NCBI GenBank assembly: GCA_039184335.1
Contig: JBCDBD010000016.1
Coordinates: 1 to 64,000 of the forward strand
Source: JBCDBD01 sp039184335
Lineage (GTDB): Bacteria > Bacteroidota > Bacteroidia > Flavobacteriales > Flavobacteriaceae
Direction: 5' to 3'
DNA length: 64,000 nucleotides
Part shown: positions 52,556-61,221 of the stretch, in pieces
Layout: the number at the start of each line of letters is the position of its first letter
How positions within the stretch are numbered: the stretch's first letter is position 1
Position numbers and translations under genes: made by a program
The notes under the pieces: generated by a model
Told to the model about the DNA's origin: nothing
Seen by the model: only the letters and a program-made list of their open reading frames with translations
Databases searched by the model: none

Positions 52556-52852
52556 ATGGCAATAAAGAAGCAATATTTGAAAAGCAAGCCCGTATGCAAG
52601 GTGACTTTTACCGTACCTGCTGAAGAGGCTAAAAAAGTGGCCGTTGTTGGAGATTTCAACAATTGGAACCCAAAAGGAAGTTTGTTGAAAAAATTAAAGA
52701 ACGGAACATTCAAGGGTACCTTTGAACTGCCAAAAGAGAATACCTATGAGTTTCGCTACTTGATAGATGATGCCTATGTGAATGATGCAGAGGCCGATCG
52801 TTATCAGTGGAACGATTTCGCCGGCACCGAGAATGCGGTCCTGGAAGTATAA
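52556..52852 (+). CDS. Stand-alone glycogen-binding (CBM48/isoamylase early set) protein
   Basis: A 98-residue protein made up almost entirely of an E-set/CBM48 domain: 'KVTFTVPAEEAKKVAVVGDF', 'NNWNPKG', 'GTFELPKENTYEFRYLID' and 'YQWNDFAG'. The Trp/Asn positions of the carbohydrate surface are kept. Such single-domain proteins are common in Bacteroidota and resemble the AMPK beta glycogen-binding domain; they probably bind alpha-glucans, but no partner is known. The preceding intergenic region carries two inverted repeats. Confidence 0.92.
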   Translation: MAIKKQYLKSKPVCKVTFTVPAEEAKKVAVVGDFNNWNPKGSLLKKLKNGTFKGTFELPKENTYEFRYLIDDAYVNDAEADRYQWNDFAGTENAVLEV

Positions 52853-52862
52853 AGTAAGTTGA

Positions 52863-52896
52863 GTGACCGTTGGGGAATTTACTCCTCAATGGTCAC
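52863..52896. other. Long hairpin at the convergent end of the CBM48 and DUF427 genes
   Basis: GTGACC pairs with GGTCAC (52863-52868 and 52891-52896), continued inward by TTG-GGA / TCC-CAA with mismatches. There is no T-run; it includes the DUF427 stop codon and may be a bidirectional transcript end. Confidence 0.4.
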
Positions 52897-53160
52897 ACCT
52901 TTCCAAAAGGCAACCTTGCCCTCAATGTTTTTAGCCAGCTCACTCGCTTGTGGGTAGTACCAAGCGGCGTCGGTATTTTCTTTGCCATCGACTTCCAGCG
53001 AGTAATACGATGCCACACCTTTCCATGGGCAAGTGGTATGTGTGTCACTGGGCTTGAAATATTCTTCTTTGATGCTTTCTGCAGGAAAATAATGGTTGTT
53101 TTCGATGACTACTGTATCATTGCTCTCTGCAATAATTTGATTGTTCCAAATAGCTTTCAT
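52879..53160 (-). CDS. DUF427 domain protein
   Basis: A 93-residue protein of the DUF427 family, a small beta-rich domain: 'KAIWNNQIIAESNDTVVIEN', 'HYFPAESIKEEYFKPSDTHT', 'CPWKGVASYYSLEVDGK' and 'NTDAAWYYPQASELAKNIEG'. The central 'TTCPWKGVASYY' is the family hallmark. Function unknown, though DUF427 genes recur near oxidative and thiol metabolism genes. Its ATG (53160) lies one base beyond the egtD stop (53162), so it is part of the egtB-egtD operon. Confidence 0.9.
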   Translation of the reverse strand: MKAIWNNQIIAESNDTVVIENNHYFPAESIKEEYFKPSDTHTTCPWKGVASYYSLEVDGKENTDAAWYYPQASELAKNIEGKVAFWKGVTIEE

Positions 53161-53161
53161 C

Positions 53162-54133
53162 CTACTTTTTTTTGAATATATAATTTTTATAGCGCTCATC
53201 GGTATCGGTAAATTGGGTAGTGATTTCCAATCCAGATCGATCTGCTAACCACTGTACCACATCATCATCGTATTTTTGTGATATTTCGGTATGAATGGTC
53301 TCCCATCGCTTGAACGTCACGGTAAGGTCTAAACCACTGATCAATACTTCGTGTGCTTCTTTGGCGACCAAATAACTTTTGGCCGTACCTGTTTCGGGAT
53401 CATAGACCTCCCAATGTAGAAATTGGTCGATATTGAAATTTCCTCCCAGTTCATGGTTGATCCGTACCAAGACATTTTTGTTGAAGGCTTCTGTAATGCC
53501 TGTAGCATCGCTGTAGGCATTTAAAATGGTCTGGGGGTTTTTCTTTTGGTCCATCCCCATCAATAACAGATCGCCATCATTGAGGGCATTTCTCAAATTT
53601 TTTAGAAAATCGATGGCTTGGGGATGCAACAGGTTTCCGATATTAGATCCCAGGAACAGGATGATCTTTCGTCTTCCATGTAGTTCTTTGATGTCTTTCA
53701 AAGCTTCAAAATAAGTGCCTTGTAGGGTGTTGATGTTGAGTTGGGGAAGCTCTTGCTTGATAGAAGCTTGCAACTGGTTCAATGCATTTTGACTGATATC
53801 AATGGGCCTGTAATCAAAATTCATTTCTTTTTCTAAAAGATGTTGTAGTAGAATTTTGGTCTTTTTACCATCACCTGCCCCCAGTTCGAACAAACTGAAT
53901 GGGGTGCCATCTTCAGCCAAAATTGAGCAGATTTCGCTTTTGTTTCGCTCAAGGATATCAAATTCACAATTGGTGAGATAGTATTCGGGCATGTTCATGA
54001 TTTTTTGAAAAAGGGTATCTCCGGTTTCATCATAAAAATACTTCGAGGACAAATGCTTGGGATAGGCGGTCAAGCCCTGGTAGATATCTTGCGCAAAAGC
54101 AGTGCCCAAGGCGAGGTTTGGTTTTTTCTGCAT
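53162..54133 (-). CDS. egtD: L-histidine N-alpha-methyltransferase (EgtD-type)
   Basis: A 323-residue SAM-dependent enzyme that trimethylates histidine to hercynine, the first step of ergothioneine synthesis. Motifs: 'MPEYYLTNCEFDIL' (~48-61), 'FELGAGDGKKTKILLQ' (SAM loop), 'IILFLGSNIGNLLHPQA', 'GDLLLMGMDQKKN' and 'WETIHTEISQKY' containing the substrate-binding Glu. In many family members the N-terminal motif reads 'YYLTRTE'; here the Arg-Thr is replaced by Asn-Cys. It lies 15 bp after egtB and is followed by DUF427. Confidence 0.92.
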   Translation of the reverse strand: MQKKPNLALGTAFAQDIYQGLTAYPKHLSSKYFYDETGDTLFQKIMNMPEYYLTNCEFDILERNKSEICSILAEDGTPFSLFELGAGDGKKTKILLQHLLEKEMNFDYRPIDISQNALNQLQASIKQELPQLNINTLQGTYFEALKDIKELHGRRKIILFLGSNIGNLLHPQAIDFLKNLRNALNDGDLLLMGMDQKKNPQTILNAYSDATGITEAFNKNVLVRINHELGGNFNIDQFLHWEVYDPETGTAKSYLVAKEAHEVLISGLDLTVTFKRWETIHTEISQKYDDDVVQWLADRSGLEITTQFTDTDERYKNYIFKKK

Positions 54134-54148
54134 ATTTCTTTGTCGTGG

Positions 54149-55309
54149 TTATCTGGCCAACCTTAGTCCGGTAAACTGCCAACGTAGATACGGATGAAAA
54201 AAGTTTCTGTAAGTATGCCTTGTATGTTGTTGGGGTGTGGCCACCGATCCTCCACGTAATACCTTTTGGTTGACCATAAACTTGCCATTGTATTCCCCTA
54301 AGGCACCATCTGCCTTTTCATAATTGGGATAGGGTAGATAGGCACTTTCTGTCCATTCCCAACGTTTGCCCCAAGGGAAAAACTGTTGTGCAGCTTCCCA
54401 TTCAAACTCTGTGGGCAAGCGGCACCCTTTCCATTGGGCAAAGGCAAAGGCCTCGTAATACGAAATATGGGCCAATGGGGCAACCATACTGATTTTCTGC
54501 AACCCTGCATACGTATAATGGAACCATTCCCCATCGATAGCATACCAATACAATGGAGCCTTGATCTGGTTCTGATTGACCCAATCCCAACCTTCAGCAT
54601 GCCATAGCTCAAATTTTTGGTATCCCCCTGCTTTAATAAATTCGACAAATGCTCCAGTGGTAACCAGCTTGTTTGAAATTTCAAAAGCTTGTAAATACAC
54701 CTTATGCGGGCTCAACTCATTATCATAACAAAAGGTGTCGGCGTCGTGTCCGATTTTGTAAATACCTTCATCAATGGCAATCCAGTCCTGCTTATGGTTT
54801 TCTATACCATGTTCTTCAAAAGTATCAGAATAGATGGGTAGTAAGGGGTTGTTTCCCAAAATAAACTTGATATCGGTCAATAATAGTTCTTGATGTTGTT
54901 TTTCATGGTGAATGCCAATTTCAAGCAGTGTGGTCAGCTCCTTGTTTTGCGTGGTTTCAAAAAGTACTCTTATGGCTTGCGTCACATAAGCGCGATAGGC
55001 ATATACTTTTTTTACTGATGGGCGTGAAAGATTGCCACGATCAGAACGGACTACCCTTTTGCCCACGGTTTCGTAATAGCTATTGAATACGAAAGAAAAA
55101 TCTGCATTAAAAATTTGATAGTCCTTGTCATGGGGTTTTAAGATGAACTCTTCAAAAAACCAAGTGGTATGGCCCAAATGCCATTTGGGCGGGCTTACAT
55201 CAACAACAGGTTGTACGACATAATCTTCAACTTCTAGGGGCTCACAAATGGTTTCAGAATGTTTACGGGTTTTCAAAAAGAAATCCAAAAGGGAATCGGT
55301 GAGGATCAT
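54149..55309 (-). CDS. egtB: Ergothioneine biosynthesis protein EgtB (iron-dependent sulfoxide synthase type)
   Basis: A 386-residue protein: N-terminal DinB_2 domain with the iron ligands His47 in 'WHLGHTTWFFEE' and His135/His139 in the H-x3-H-x-E motif 'HEKQHQE', then a C-terminal formylglycine-generating-enzyme-like domain ('GCRLPTEFEWEAAQQFFPWG', 'WEWTESAYLPYPN', 'VLRGGSVATPQQHTRHTYRNF'). EgtB joins a thiol (gamma-glutamylcysteine or cysteine) to hercynine with oxygen. The first gene of egtB-egtD-DUF427. No egtA, egtC or egtE are nearby, which suggests direct use of cysteine, though thiol preference cannot be read safely. Confidence 0.92.
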   Translation of the reverse strand: MILTDSLLDFFLKTRKHSETICEPLEVEDYVVQPVVDVSPPKWHLGHTTWFFEEFILKPHDKDYQIFNADFSFVFNSYYETVGKRVVRSDRGNLSRPSVKKVYAYRAYVTQAIRVLFETTQNKELTTLLEIGIHHEKQHQELLLTDIKFILGNNPLLPIYSDTFEEHGIENHKQDWIAIDEGIYKIGHDADTFCYDNELSPHKVYLQAFEISNKLVTTGAFVEFIKAGGYQKFELWHAEGWDWVNQNQIKAPLYWYAIDGEWFHYTYAGLQKISMVAPLAHISYYEAFAFAQWKGCRLPTEFEWEAAQQFFPWGKRWEWTESAYLPYPNYEKADGALGEYNGKFMVNQKVLRGGSVATPQQHTRHTYRNFFHPYLRWQFTGLRLAR

Positions 55310-55373
55310 GCAAGTGATTTTACCTTAAAGATAAGGATTAATCAAAAGTCGCTATGGTATTCTTTAGGTCACT

Positions 55374-56864
55374 TTATGAAATACCATATACGGGCAGGCT
55401 GAAACTGAACGAGGTGCCTTCTTCAGGTTTGCTGAATACTTTGATGCTCGCATCATGCAGTTCCATGATTTTTTTGACAATGGCCAATCCAAGTCCGGCC
55501 CCTTCTTTTTCTTGGCCTGTTTTGGTTTGGCGGTAACGTTCAAAGATCAATGCTTGGCTATCTGGGTGGATACCTGGTCCTGAGTCTTTGATGGTTATCT
55601 CTGCATACTCAGGTTTTGAAACTATTTTTACGATGACCTTTCCTCCTTTTGGGGTGAATTTTAATGCATTGTCCATCAAATTTTGAATGGCACGTTCCAC
55701 CAATGAGATATCGGCAAATACCAATGGTGCCTTCTCGTCCATGTCAAGTTGTAGGTCAATTTCTTTCTGTTTGGCCAAAAGTTTGTAATTGGTGTGAATA
55801 TCGTTTGCGAGTTCAGTGATCAAAAACGGTTCTTTTTGAGGTTCTATTTGATTGGCTTCCAGTTTGGAGTATTCAAAAAGCTGGGAAATCAATTTTGATA
55901 GCCGTTCGCCACTCGTATTGATGGTCTTCAAATATTCCCTACGCTGTTTTTTGGTGAGTTCCGCGTCTTTGATCTGTAGGGTTTCGATATACCCTTGAAT
56001 AATGGAAAGTGGGGTGCGTAGGTCATGTGAAATGTTGGCAATCAGCTCCCTACGAAGATTTTCAAGCGATTTTATCTTTTCGATATCGGTCAAGATGGTA
56101 TCTGCCATTTCATTGAAGGTGGTGGTAACCCCAGCGAGATCTGATGTTGCCGCATTTTCAATCCGATATCTGAGGTCTCCCTGTTGAAAACGTTTGGCGG
56201 CATAAACCAATTCGCGAAGGTTTTTGGTCAAGTACCAAACTGATAATATACCCAGTAGGCCAACAAAGAATAAAGTTAAGATAGAGGCACCGAGTCCGAG
56301 TTTAAGGGCATAACTTGTAAACAACATGTTTCTTGTTGACAGGTATTCTTCGCCTGCCAAGATAATATAGATATAACCCTCCGCGTTTCCTTTTTGAAAA
56401 TGGGCTGCAGAAAAGACTTTTTGTTGTTCTGGATTTTTGGGGTCATCACCCAAAATATAGTTTTGGCCCTTGGCATTCATAAACTGGCGAATGGGCGTTA
56501 ACGCTACTTTTTTTTCATTGGTCTCAGGGGCATCATGATCCAATACCACAGAGTACTGTATCTTACCGTCCATGTCGAGCAGATACACTTCAATAGCGCG
56601 GTTTACGGCCATCATATCATGCATGATATCCCCAAAAAGGGCTTTGTTTACGGCACCTGTGGTATCAATGGGGCTTGCATCGACAAATTTTTCGTCTATG
56701 AGATCTTGGGCTAAATTGGCATGCAACCGTTGTGTGGTTTCGTAGAAGTACTTGTTCGAAAAATAAATGGTCGCTATGGTATAACCGATACCGGCCAAAA
56801 TCAAAATGGCCAAGAATGTCAAGACCAGTTTTTTTACCAATCGGTTAGAAATGGTTTTGCTCAT
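55374..56864 (-). CDS. Sensor histidine kinase
   Basis: A 496-residue two-transmembrane kinase: TM1 (~11-33), a periplasmic sensor of about 150 residues, TM2 (~188-210), HAMP (~210-265), HisKA with His280 in 'NISHDLRTPLSIIQGYIE', and HATPase_c with N-box 'RAIQNLMDNALKFTPKGG', G1 'IKDSGPGIHPD' and G2 'GAGLGLAIVKKIMELH'. It receives an envelope signal and phosphorylates the regulator encoded upstream, whose stop overlaps its start by four bases. The sensor domain resembles no ligand class that I can name. Confidence 0.94.
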   Translation of the reverse strand: MSKTISNRLVKKLVLTFLAILILAGIGYTIATIYFSNKYFYETTQRLHANLAQDLIDEKFVDASPIDTTGAVNKALFGDIMHDMMAVNRAIEVYLLDMDGKIQYSVVLDHDAPETNEKKVALTPIRQFMNAKGQNYILGDDPKNPEQQKVFSAAHFQKGNAEGYIYIILAGEEYLSTRNMLFTSYALKLGLGASILTLFFVGLLGILSVWYLTKNLRELVYAAKRFQQGDLRYRIENAATSDLAGVTTTFNEMADTILTDIEKIKSLENLRRELIANISHDLRTPLSIIQGYIETLQIKDAELTKKQRREYLKTINTSGERLSKLISQLFEYSKLEANQIEPQKEPFLITELANDIHTNYKLLAKQKEIDLQLDMDEKAPLVFADISLVERAIQNLMDNALKFTPKGGKVIVKIVSKPEYAEITIKDSGPGIHPDSQALIFERYRQTKTGQEKEGAGLGLAIVKKIMELHDASIKVFSKPEEGTSFSFSLPVYGIS

Positions 56865-57565
56865 AGTTCTTCATTAAATTTGTAGCCTACGCCCCATGTG
56901 GTCAAAATGAATTTTGGATTGCCCATATCGGGCTCAATTTTTGAGCGCAAACGGTTGATATGTGAATTGACCGTATGCTCATAACCCTTAAAATCATAGC
57001 CCCAAATAAGGTTCAGCAATTTGGTCCGGTCGTAACTTTTACCGGGATTTGAAGATAGTAAGACCAACAGTTCAAACTCTTTCGGTGAAAGTTCGACCCT
57101 TTGGCCGTTCAGTACCACTTTTCGCATATCGATATCCACTGAGAGGTTGTCGTAACGCATCACCTTTCCACTTTGGACCGTAGCTTTTTGTTTGATGGTC
57201 ATTTTTTGTCTTCGAAATATGGCCTTGACCCTTGCAATGAACTCACGAACACTAAATGGCTTGGTCAAATAGTCATCGGCACCCACCTCAAGCCCCAATA
57301 CCTTATCGATTTCTTCGGATCGGGCAGTGAGCATCATGATAGGCGATTTTATGTCATTTGCCCGAATTTTTTGGCAAACCTCGATACCATCCATTTCGGG
57401 CAACATTACGTCGAGTATAATGAGATCGGGATTCTCCTCTACAGCTAGTCGCAGCCCAAGGTCTCCTTGTCGCGCTGAAAGTACAGAGCAGCCCAAATCT
57501 TTTAAATGTATCTCTAACAAATGGATGATTTCAGCATCATCTTCAATGATCAATACTTTTTTCAT
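56861..57565 (-). CDS. OmpR/PhoB-type response regulator
   Basis: A 234-residue response regulator: receiver with Asp9-Asp10, phospho-acceptor Asp52 in 'LIILDVMLPEMDG', Thr in 'MMLTARSEE' and Lys in 'DDYLTKPFSVRE', then a winged-helix DNA-binding domain ('LSPKEFELLVLLSSNPGKSY', 'LLNLIWGYDFKGYEHTVNSH', 'INRLRSKIE', 'ILTTWGVGYKF'). It pairs with the histidine kinase encoded directly downstream. Divergent from the repeat lipoprotein gene (57789), which is thus a possible target. ATG 57565 ('MKKVLII') is preferred over a codon two upstream. Confidence 0.95.
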   Translation of the reverse strand: MKKVLIIEDDAEIIHLLEIHLKDLGCSVLSARQGDLGLRLAVEENPDLIILDVMLPEMDGIEVCQKIRANDIKSPIMMLTARSEEIDKVLGLEVGADDYLTKPFSVREFIARVKAIFRRQKMTIKQKATVQSGKVMRYDNLSVDIDMRKVVLNGQRVELSPKEFELLVLLSSNPGKSYDRTKLLNLIWGYDFKGYEHTVNSHINRLRSKIEPDMGNPKFILTTWGVGYKFNEEL

Positions 57566-57788
57566 GTACAACGAAATAAATGGTAAAATCTCACGGAAAG
57601 TTCACGGTTTTGCCACAAAATCATACATGCTATAGTAGAAAAGTCGATAAATAGCGGGATTTCTTGCATTTTTTTATAAAAAAATAAAGCAATTTACTGA
57701 AAATCAGATAATAATAAATATTGAGATTTATGTGATGCTTTTGCAACAAGTTAACGATTCCTTTGAAGAAATTTAAAAATGAACAAAA

Positions 57789-59537
57789 ATGAACAGCTTA
57801 AAAACAATTGCAGTAGTATTCTCATTCGGAGTTTTGTTAATGGGGTGTAGTGACGATGATGATGGAGATGATGACAGCATAATGACCCTAAATGCAGGCA
57901 CTTTATCGGGTGGCCCTTATGAATTTGTTGTTGATGGTGTGCCTGATATGGTCAGTCAAATCACGCTTGATGCCTCTGAATTGACAGGAAGCCAACAAAC
58001 CTATGTGATCACGGACGATTCCAAGAACATTTTGGGCATTCCCCCGACCTTGGAGGCCTTAATGGGCGTAGATTTCGATGGGGCCGGTGTGGGCTCTTGC
58101 TATATCTACCACTTGACCTATGAAATGGGTCTTACAGGATTGGAAGTCGACGAAAACTTAGACAATTTAAATGGCCTTTTTGACCTTTCCAATTTTATCG
58201 TAGTAAATCGAAATGGATTGAACGCTGGGGTTTTAGCTGGAGGCCCTTATGAATTTGTTGTGGATGGTGTACCTGATATGGTCAGTAACATTACCTTGGA
58301 CGATAGTGAGCTCAATGGTGCCAACCAGACCTATGTGATCACGGACGATTCCAAGAACATTTTGGGCATTCCCCCGACCTTGGAGGCCGTAATGGGCGTA
58401 GATTTCGATGGTGCCGGGGTGGGTTCTTGCTACATCTACCACTTGACCTACTCCACAGGCTTGACAGGGTTGGAAGCAGGTGAAAACCTAGACAACCTGG
58501 GTGGCCAGTTCGGGCTTTCCAACTTCGTGGTGGTCAACCGAAACGGATTGAATGCAGGTACGCTATCAGGGGGCCCTTATGAATTTGTCGTGGATGGTAT
58601 TCCTGATATGGTCAGCAATATTGCCTTGGACGATACCGAGCTCAATGGTGCCAACCAGACCTATGTGATCACGGACGATTCCAAGAACATTTTGGGCATT
58701 CCCCCAACCCTGGAGGCCGTAATGGGCGTAGATTTCGATGGTGCCGGGGTGGGCTCCTGCTATATCTACCACTTGACCTACTCAACAGGCTTGACAGGGT
58801 TGGAAGCAGGTGAAAACCTAGACAACCTGGGTGGCCAGTTCGGTCTTTCCAACTTCGTGGTGGTCAACCGAAACGGATTGAATGCCGGTACGCTATCAGG
58901 GGGCCCATATGAGTTTTTGGTAGATGGTATACCTGATATGGTCAGTAATATTACCTTGGACGATAGTGAGCTCAACGGTACTAACCAGACCTATGTGATC
59001 ACGGACGATTCCAAGAACATTTTGGGCATTCCCCCAACCCTGGAGGCCGTGATGGGCGTAGATTTCGATGGGGCAGGTGTGGGCTCCTGCTATATCTACC
59101 ACTTGACCTATTCCACAGGCTTGACAGGGTTGGAAGCAGGTGAAAACCTAGACGACCTGGGCGGCCAGTTCGGGCTTTCCAACTTCGTGGTGGTCAACCG
59201 TAATCCATTGAACGCCGGAGTTTTGGCTGGTGGGCCCTTTACGTTTACCGTTGATGGTACCCCCGATATGGTCAGTGGTATTACCTTAGATGACAGTGAA
59301 CTCAATGGAACCAACCAGACCTATGTAATTACTGATGACGCTTTGAACATTTTAGGACTACCACCAACATTGGAAGCAGTAGAAGGGGTAGATTTTGATG
59401 CAGCTGGGGTAGGGGTGTGCTACATTTGGCACTTGACTTATGAAGTTGGAATTAATGGTTTGGAAGCTGGACAAAATGCAGGTGATTTGACGGGCTTTTT
59501 TGCCTTATCGAATTTTTTGACGGTAACTCGGGAATAA
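57789..59537 (+). CDS. Lipoprotein of five tandem 110-residue repeats
   Basis: A 582-residue surface lipoprotein: signal with Cys20 in 'VLLMGC', followed by 'SDDDDGDDDS', then five repeats starting at bases 57891, 58221, 58551, 58881 and 59211, an exact 330-bp period. Each repeat has 'GGP', 'DGxPDMVS', 'ITLD', 'NQTYVITDDSKNILGIPPTL', a single Cys in 'GVGSCYIYHLTY' and ends 'LSNFVVVNRN'. Copies 2-4 are nearly identical in DNA, copies 1 and 5 diverge. The domain is seen in other Bacteroidota surface proteins but has no known function. It lacks a T9SS tail, so it is probably an outer-leaflet lipoprotein. Divergent from the two-component pair. Confidence 0.9.
   Translation: MNSLKTIAVVFSFGVLLMGCSDDDDGDDDSIMTLNAGTLSGGPYEFVVDGVPDMVSQITLDASELTGSQQTYVITDDSKNILGIPPTLEALMGVDFDGAGVGSCYIYHLTYEMGLTGLEVDENLDNLNGLFDLSNFIVVNRNGLNAGVLAGGPYEFVVDGVPDMVSNITLDDSELNGANQTYVITDDSKNILGIPPTLEAVMGVDFDGAGVGSCYIYHLTYSTGLTGLEAGENLDNLGGQFGLSNFVVVNRNGLNAGTLSGGPYEFVVDGIPDMVSNIALDDTELNGANQTYVITDDSKNILGIPPTLEAVMGVDFDGAGVGSCYIYHLTYSTGLTGLEAGENLDNLGGQFGLSNFVVVNRNGLNAGTLSGGPYEFLVDGIPDMVSNITLDDSELNGTNQTYVITDDSKNILGIPPTLEAVMGVDFDGAGVGSCYIYHLTYSTGLTGLEAGENLDDLGGQFGLSNFVVVNRNPLNAGVLAGGPFTFTVDGTPDMVSGITLDDSELNGTNQTYVITDDALNILGLPPTLEAVEGVDFDAAGVGVCYIWHLTYEVGINGLEAGQNAGDLTGFFALSNFLTVTRE
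57891..59537 (+). repeat. Five 330-bp tandem direct repeats within the lipoprotein gene
   Basis: Units begin at 57891, 58221, 58551, 58881 and 59211. A block of about 45 bases reading through 'YVITDDSKNILGIPP' is identical in units 1-4; the fifth unit has drifted. Such identity suggests recent duplication or gene conversion. Confidence 0.95.
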
Positions 59538-59590
59538 CTATTGCTATGAAAGATAAAATCTCGGTGTTTTTTGTTTGTTAAGGCGAGTGG

Positions 59591-59618
59591 CGCCCAAACC
59601 TAGGTTTGGGCGTTTTTT
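59591..59618 (+). terminator. Rho-independent terminator after the repeat lipoprotein gene
   Basis: A 10-bp perfect stem (CGCCCAAACC with GGTTTGGGCG, 59591-59612) with a two-base turn, followed by six T. Confidence 0.9.
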
Positions 59619-59822
59619 ATTTAGTACTACCCTAATTGCTTAAAAACAATACCATCCAATAGATTTCATGGAAAAATACATTGACTCTTGAAATGACGAT
59701 CAAACTTCAGGGGATACGGCCAAATCCAGTTTTTTGGTTTTGATGGTATATTTCTTCTATTTTTTGTCAATATGATTTTCATTTTCATCGCAAGCTCGAT
59801 TGTAAATATCGCCTGTATAAAA

Positions 59823-60677
59823 TTATCTTGCTGAAGAATAGAGCTGCAATTGATTGTCAAGCTTTTTTTGGATCTGCTCTTTTTCTACTTTTCTTAGGAT
59901 TAGTATGCCGACAATAAATAAGGGCAAGAACAGGATGAGGGGAGCAAAAGAGGTCAGTATTTGCATAGTGACGGTCATAGGTGTTTGGGGTTCACTGATA
60001 ACATCTGCTTGACCATTTAGGTTGGGAAGCGAATTGAACAAGAAGAAAAAATTGATGAGCCCGTGTGTGATGGCTACAGGTAACAACCTGTTGGTTTTTA
60101 ATATAAGCACCCCGAAGAAAAACCCAATCAATAGGGCATAGATCGATTGCACGATAACTTGAAGTACATTATCATTTACCGTTAGGTTAAGAAGGTGTGA
60201 AGCTCCAAAGAATATGGCAGGAAAAAAGATACCTAAGAAGACACCGTTTTTCTTCGATATAAATTTTCGTATGAATATGGGTTGTAGAAAGCCTCTAAAG
60301 ATAAATTCTTCAGCAAAGCCAACAGCTAAGCAGGCAAATAGCAAGAGTAAGACGTTGGCGATGCTAACAGTGGTAATATCTTTGCCCATGAAGGCTGAAA
60401 CACCTATGAAAAAAAGGTATATAGGTATAAGATTCAGTAATTTTGATGTCCACTTATAGTTTGGTGATAGACCAGATAAGTGTTTTAAACGAAACTTTTT
60501 TATGCCGATCATACCGACACAGAAAATCAACCCCATTTTTAATGTTAATGCCAAATATTCTGTTTGGAAGGGTGTAAAATGTCCTGTTATTGGAATTTTA
60601 TCAAATGGTATCTGCATGATGGTGCCAATGGTGCATATGACAATTATACCAATGATAAATGGGGAAACTTTTTTCAT
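59823..60677 (-). CDS. CPBP family intramembrane protease
   Basis: A 284-residue polytopic protein (about eight helices) of the CPBP/CAAX-protease-like family. Conserved motifs are 'EEFIFRGFLQPIF' (E-E-x3-R, ~120-133), 'FFGASHLLNL' (F-x3-H) and 'AITHGLINFFF' (H-x3-N). In eukaryotic homologues these residues make a glutamate protease (Rce1). The bacterial members act in peptide maturation, immunity or regulation; its substrate here is unknown. It is monocistronic on the minus strand. Confidence 0.92.
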   Translation of the reverse strand: MKKVSPFIIGIIVICTIGTIMQIPFDKIPITGHFTPFQTEYLALTLKMGLIFCVGMIGIKKFRLKHLSGLSPNYKWTSKLLNLIPIYLFFIGVSAFMGKDITTVSIANVLLLLFACLAVGFAEEFIFRGFLQPIFIRKFISKKNGVFLGIFFPAIFFGASHLLNLTVNDNVLQVIVQSIYALLIGFFFGVLILKTNRLLPVAITHGLINFFFLFNSLPNLNGQADVISEPQTPMTVTMQILTSFAPLILFLPLFIVGILILRKVEKEQIQKKLDNQLQLYSSAR

Positions 60678-60853
60678 AAAATGGAAAATTTTAACCTGAA
60701 GACGATTGTAGCTATGCTTTGTTACGGCTATGGGGTAAGAAGTTAATACCTAACTGTTCAAGCGGCCAATGCTTGATAGAAGCAGAATATTATATCACTA
60801 TCCAAAGCTATCGGGTCGAATCAAAATCCATCGGTTTGGGTAGCGCAATCGGG

Positions 60854-61122
60854 CTACAGGGAATTTGTAAATTGCAGTTTTGCTTTCAAAAAAACGTATT
60901 CCATACAAAAATCAGTGCCATCAGGCGACCCCAATTTCAATTTCACCAGTATGGTTATTAAATAATGGCCTGCCTTTTTTGGAGTAATAAATACTTTGGT
61001 TTTAAATATACCTTTTTCAAAATTACAGGTTAACGAAAACCAATTGTAAACTTACCTGGATCACTCTTTGTATAGGTGTCCCAAAAAGGTGCCAATGAAG
61101 TTTTGATCGAATACCATTCTCC
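60854..61122 (-). pseudogene. Frameshifted fragment of an unknown protein
   Basis: On the minus strand 'GEWYSIKTSLAPFWDTYTKS' and 'DPGKFTIGF' runs into a stop in its frame, but the -1 frame continues with 'SLTCNFEKGIFKTKVFITPK' and 'KAGHYLITILVKLKL', ending at TAG 60854-60856. Adding one T to a TTTT run near 61037 joins them into about 88 residues. The upstream part has two stops (TGA TAG) directly before it. It looks like debris of a secreted beta-rich protein. Confidence 0.4.
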
Positions 61123-61221
61123 CTATCATATTTCTGTGTAACACATCTTAATATTAGTATGCCACTTCTAATTGCTATAAGCAGAATGCAACAGAAAGCA
61201 CAAAAGTTGTGGTTGGCTGCC

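Noticed and set aside
57891..59537. CRISPR-like periodicity
   Set aside because: The period is 330 bp within an open reading frame and in phase with codons, so it is a protein repeat.
60719..60961. 80-codon plus-strand frame downstream of the CPBP gene
   Set aside because: Composition unlike a protein, no ribosome-binding context, and the opposite strand shows a better gene fragment.
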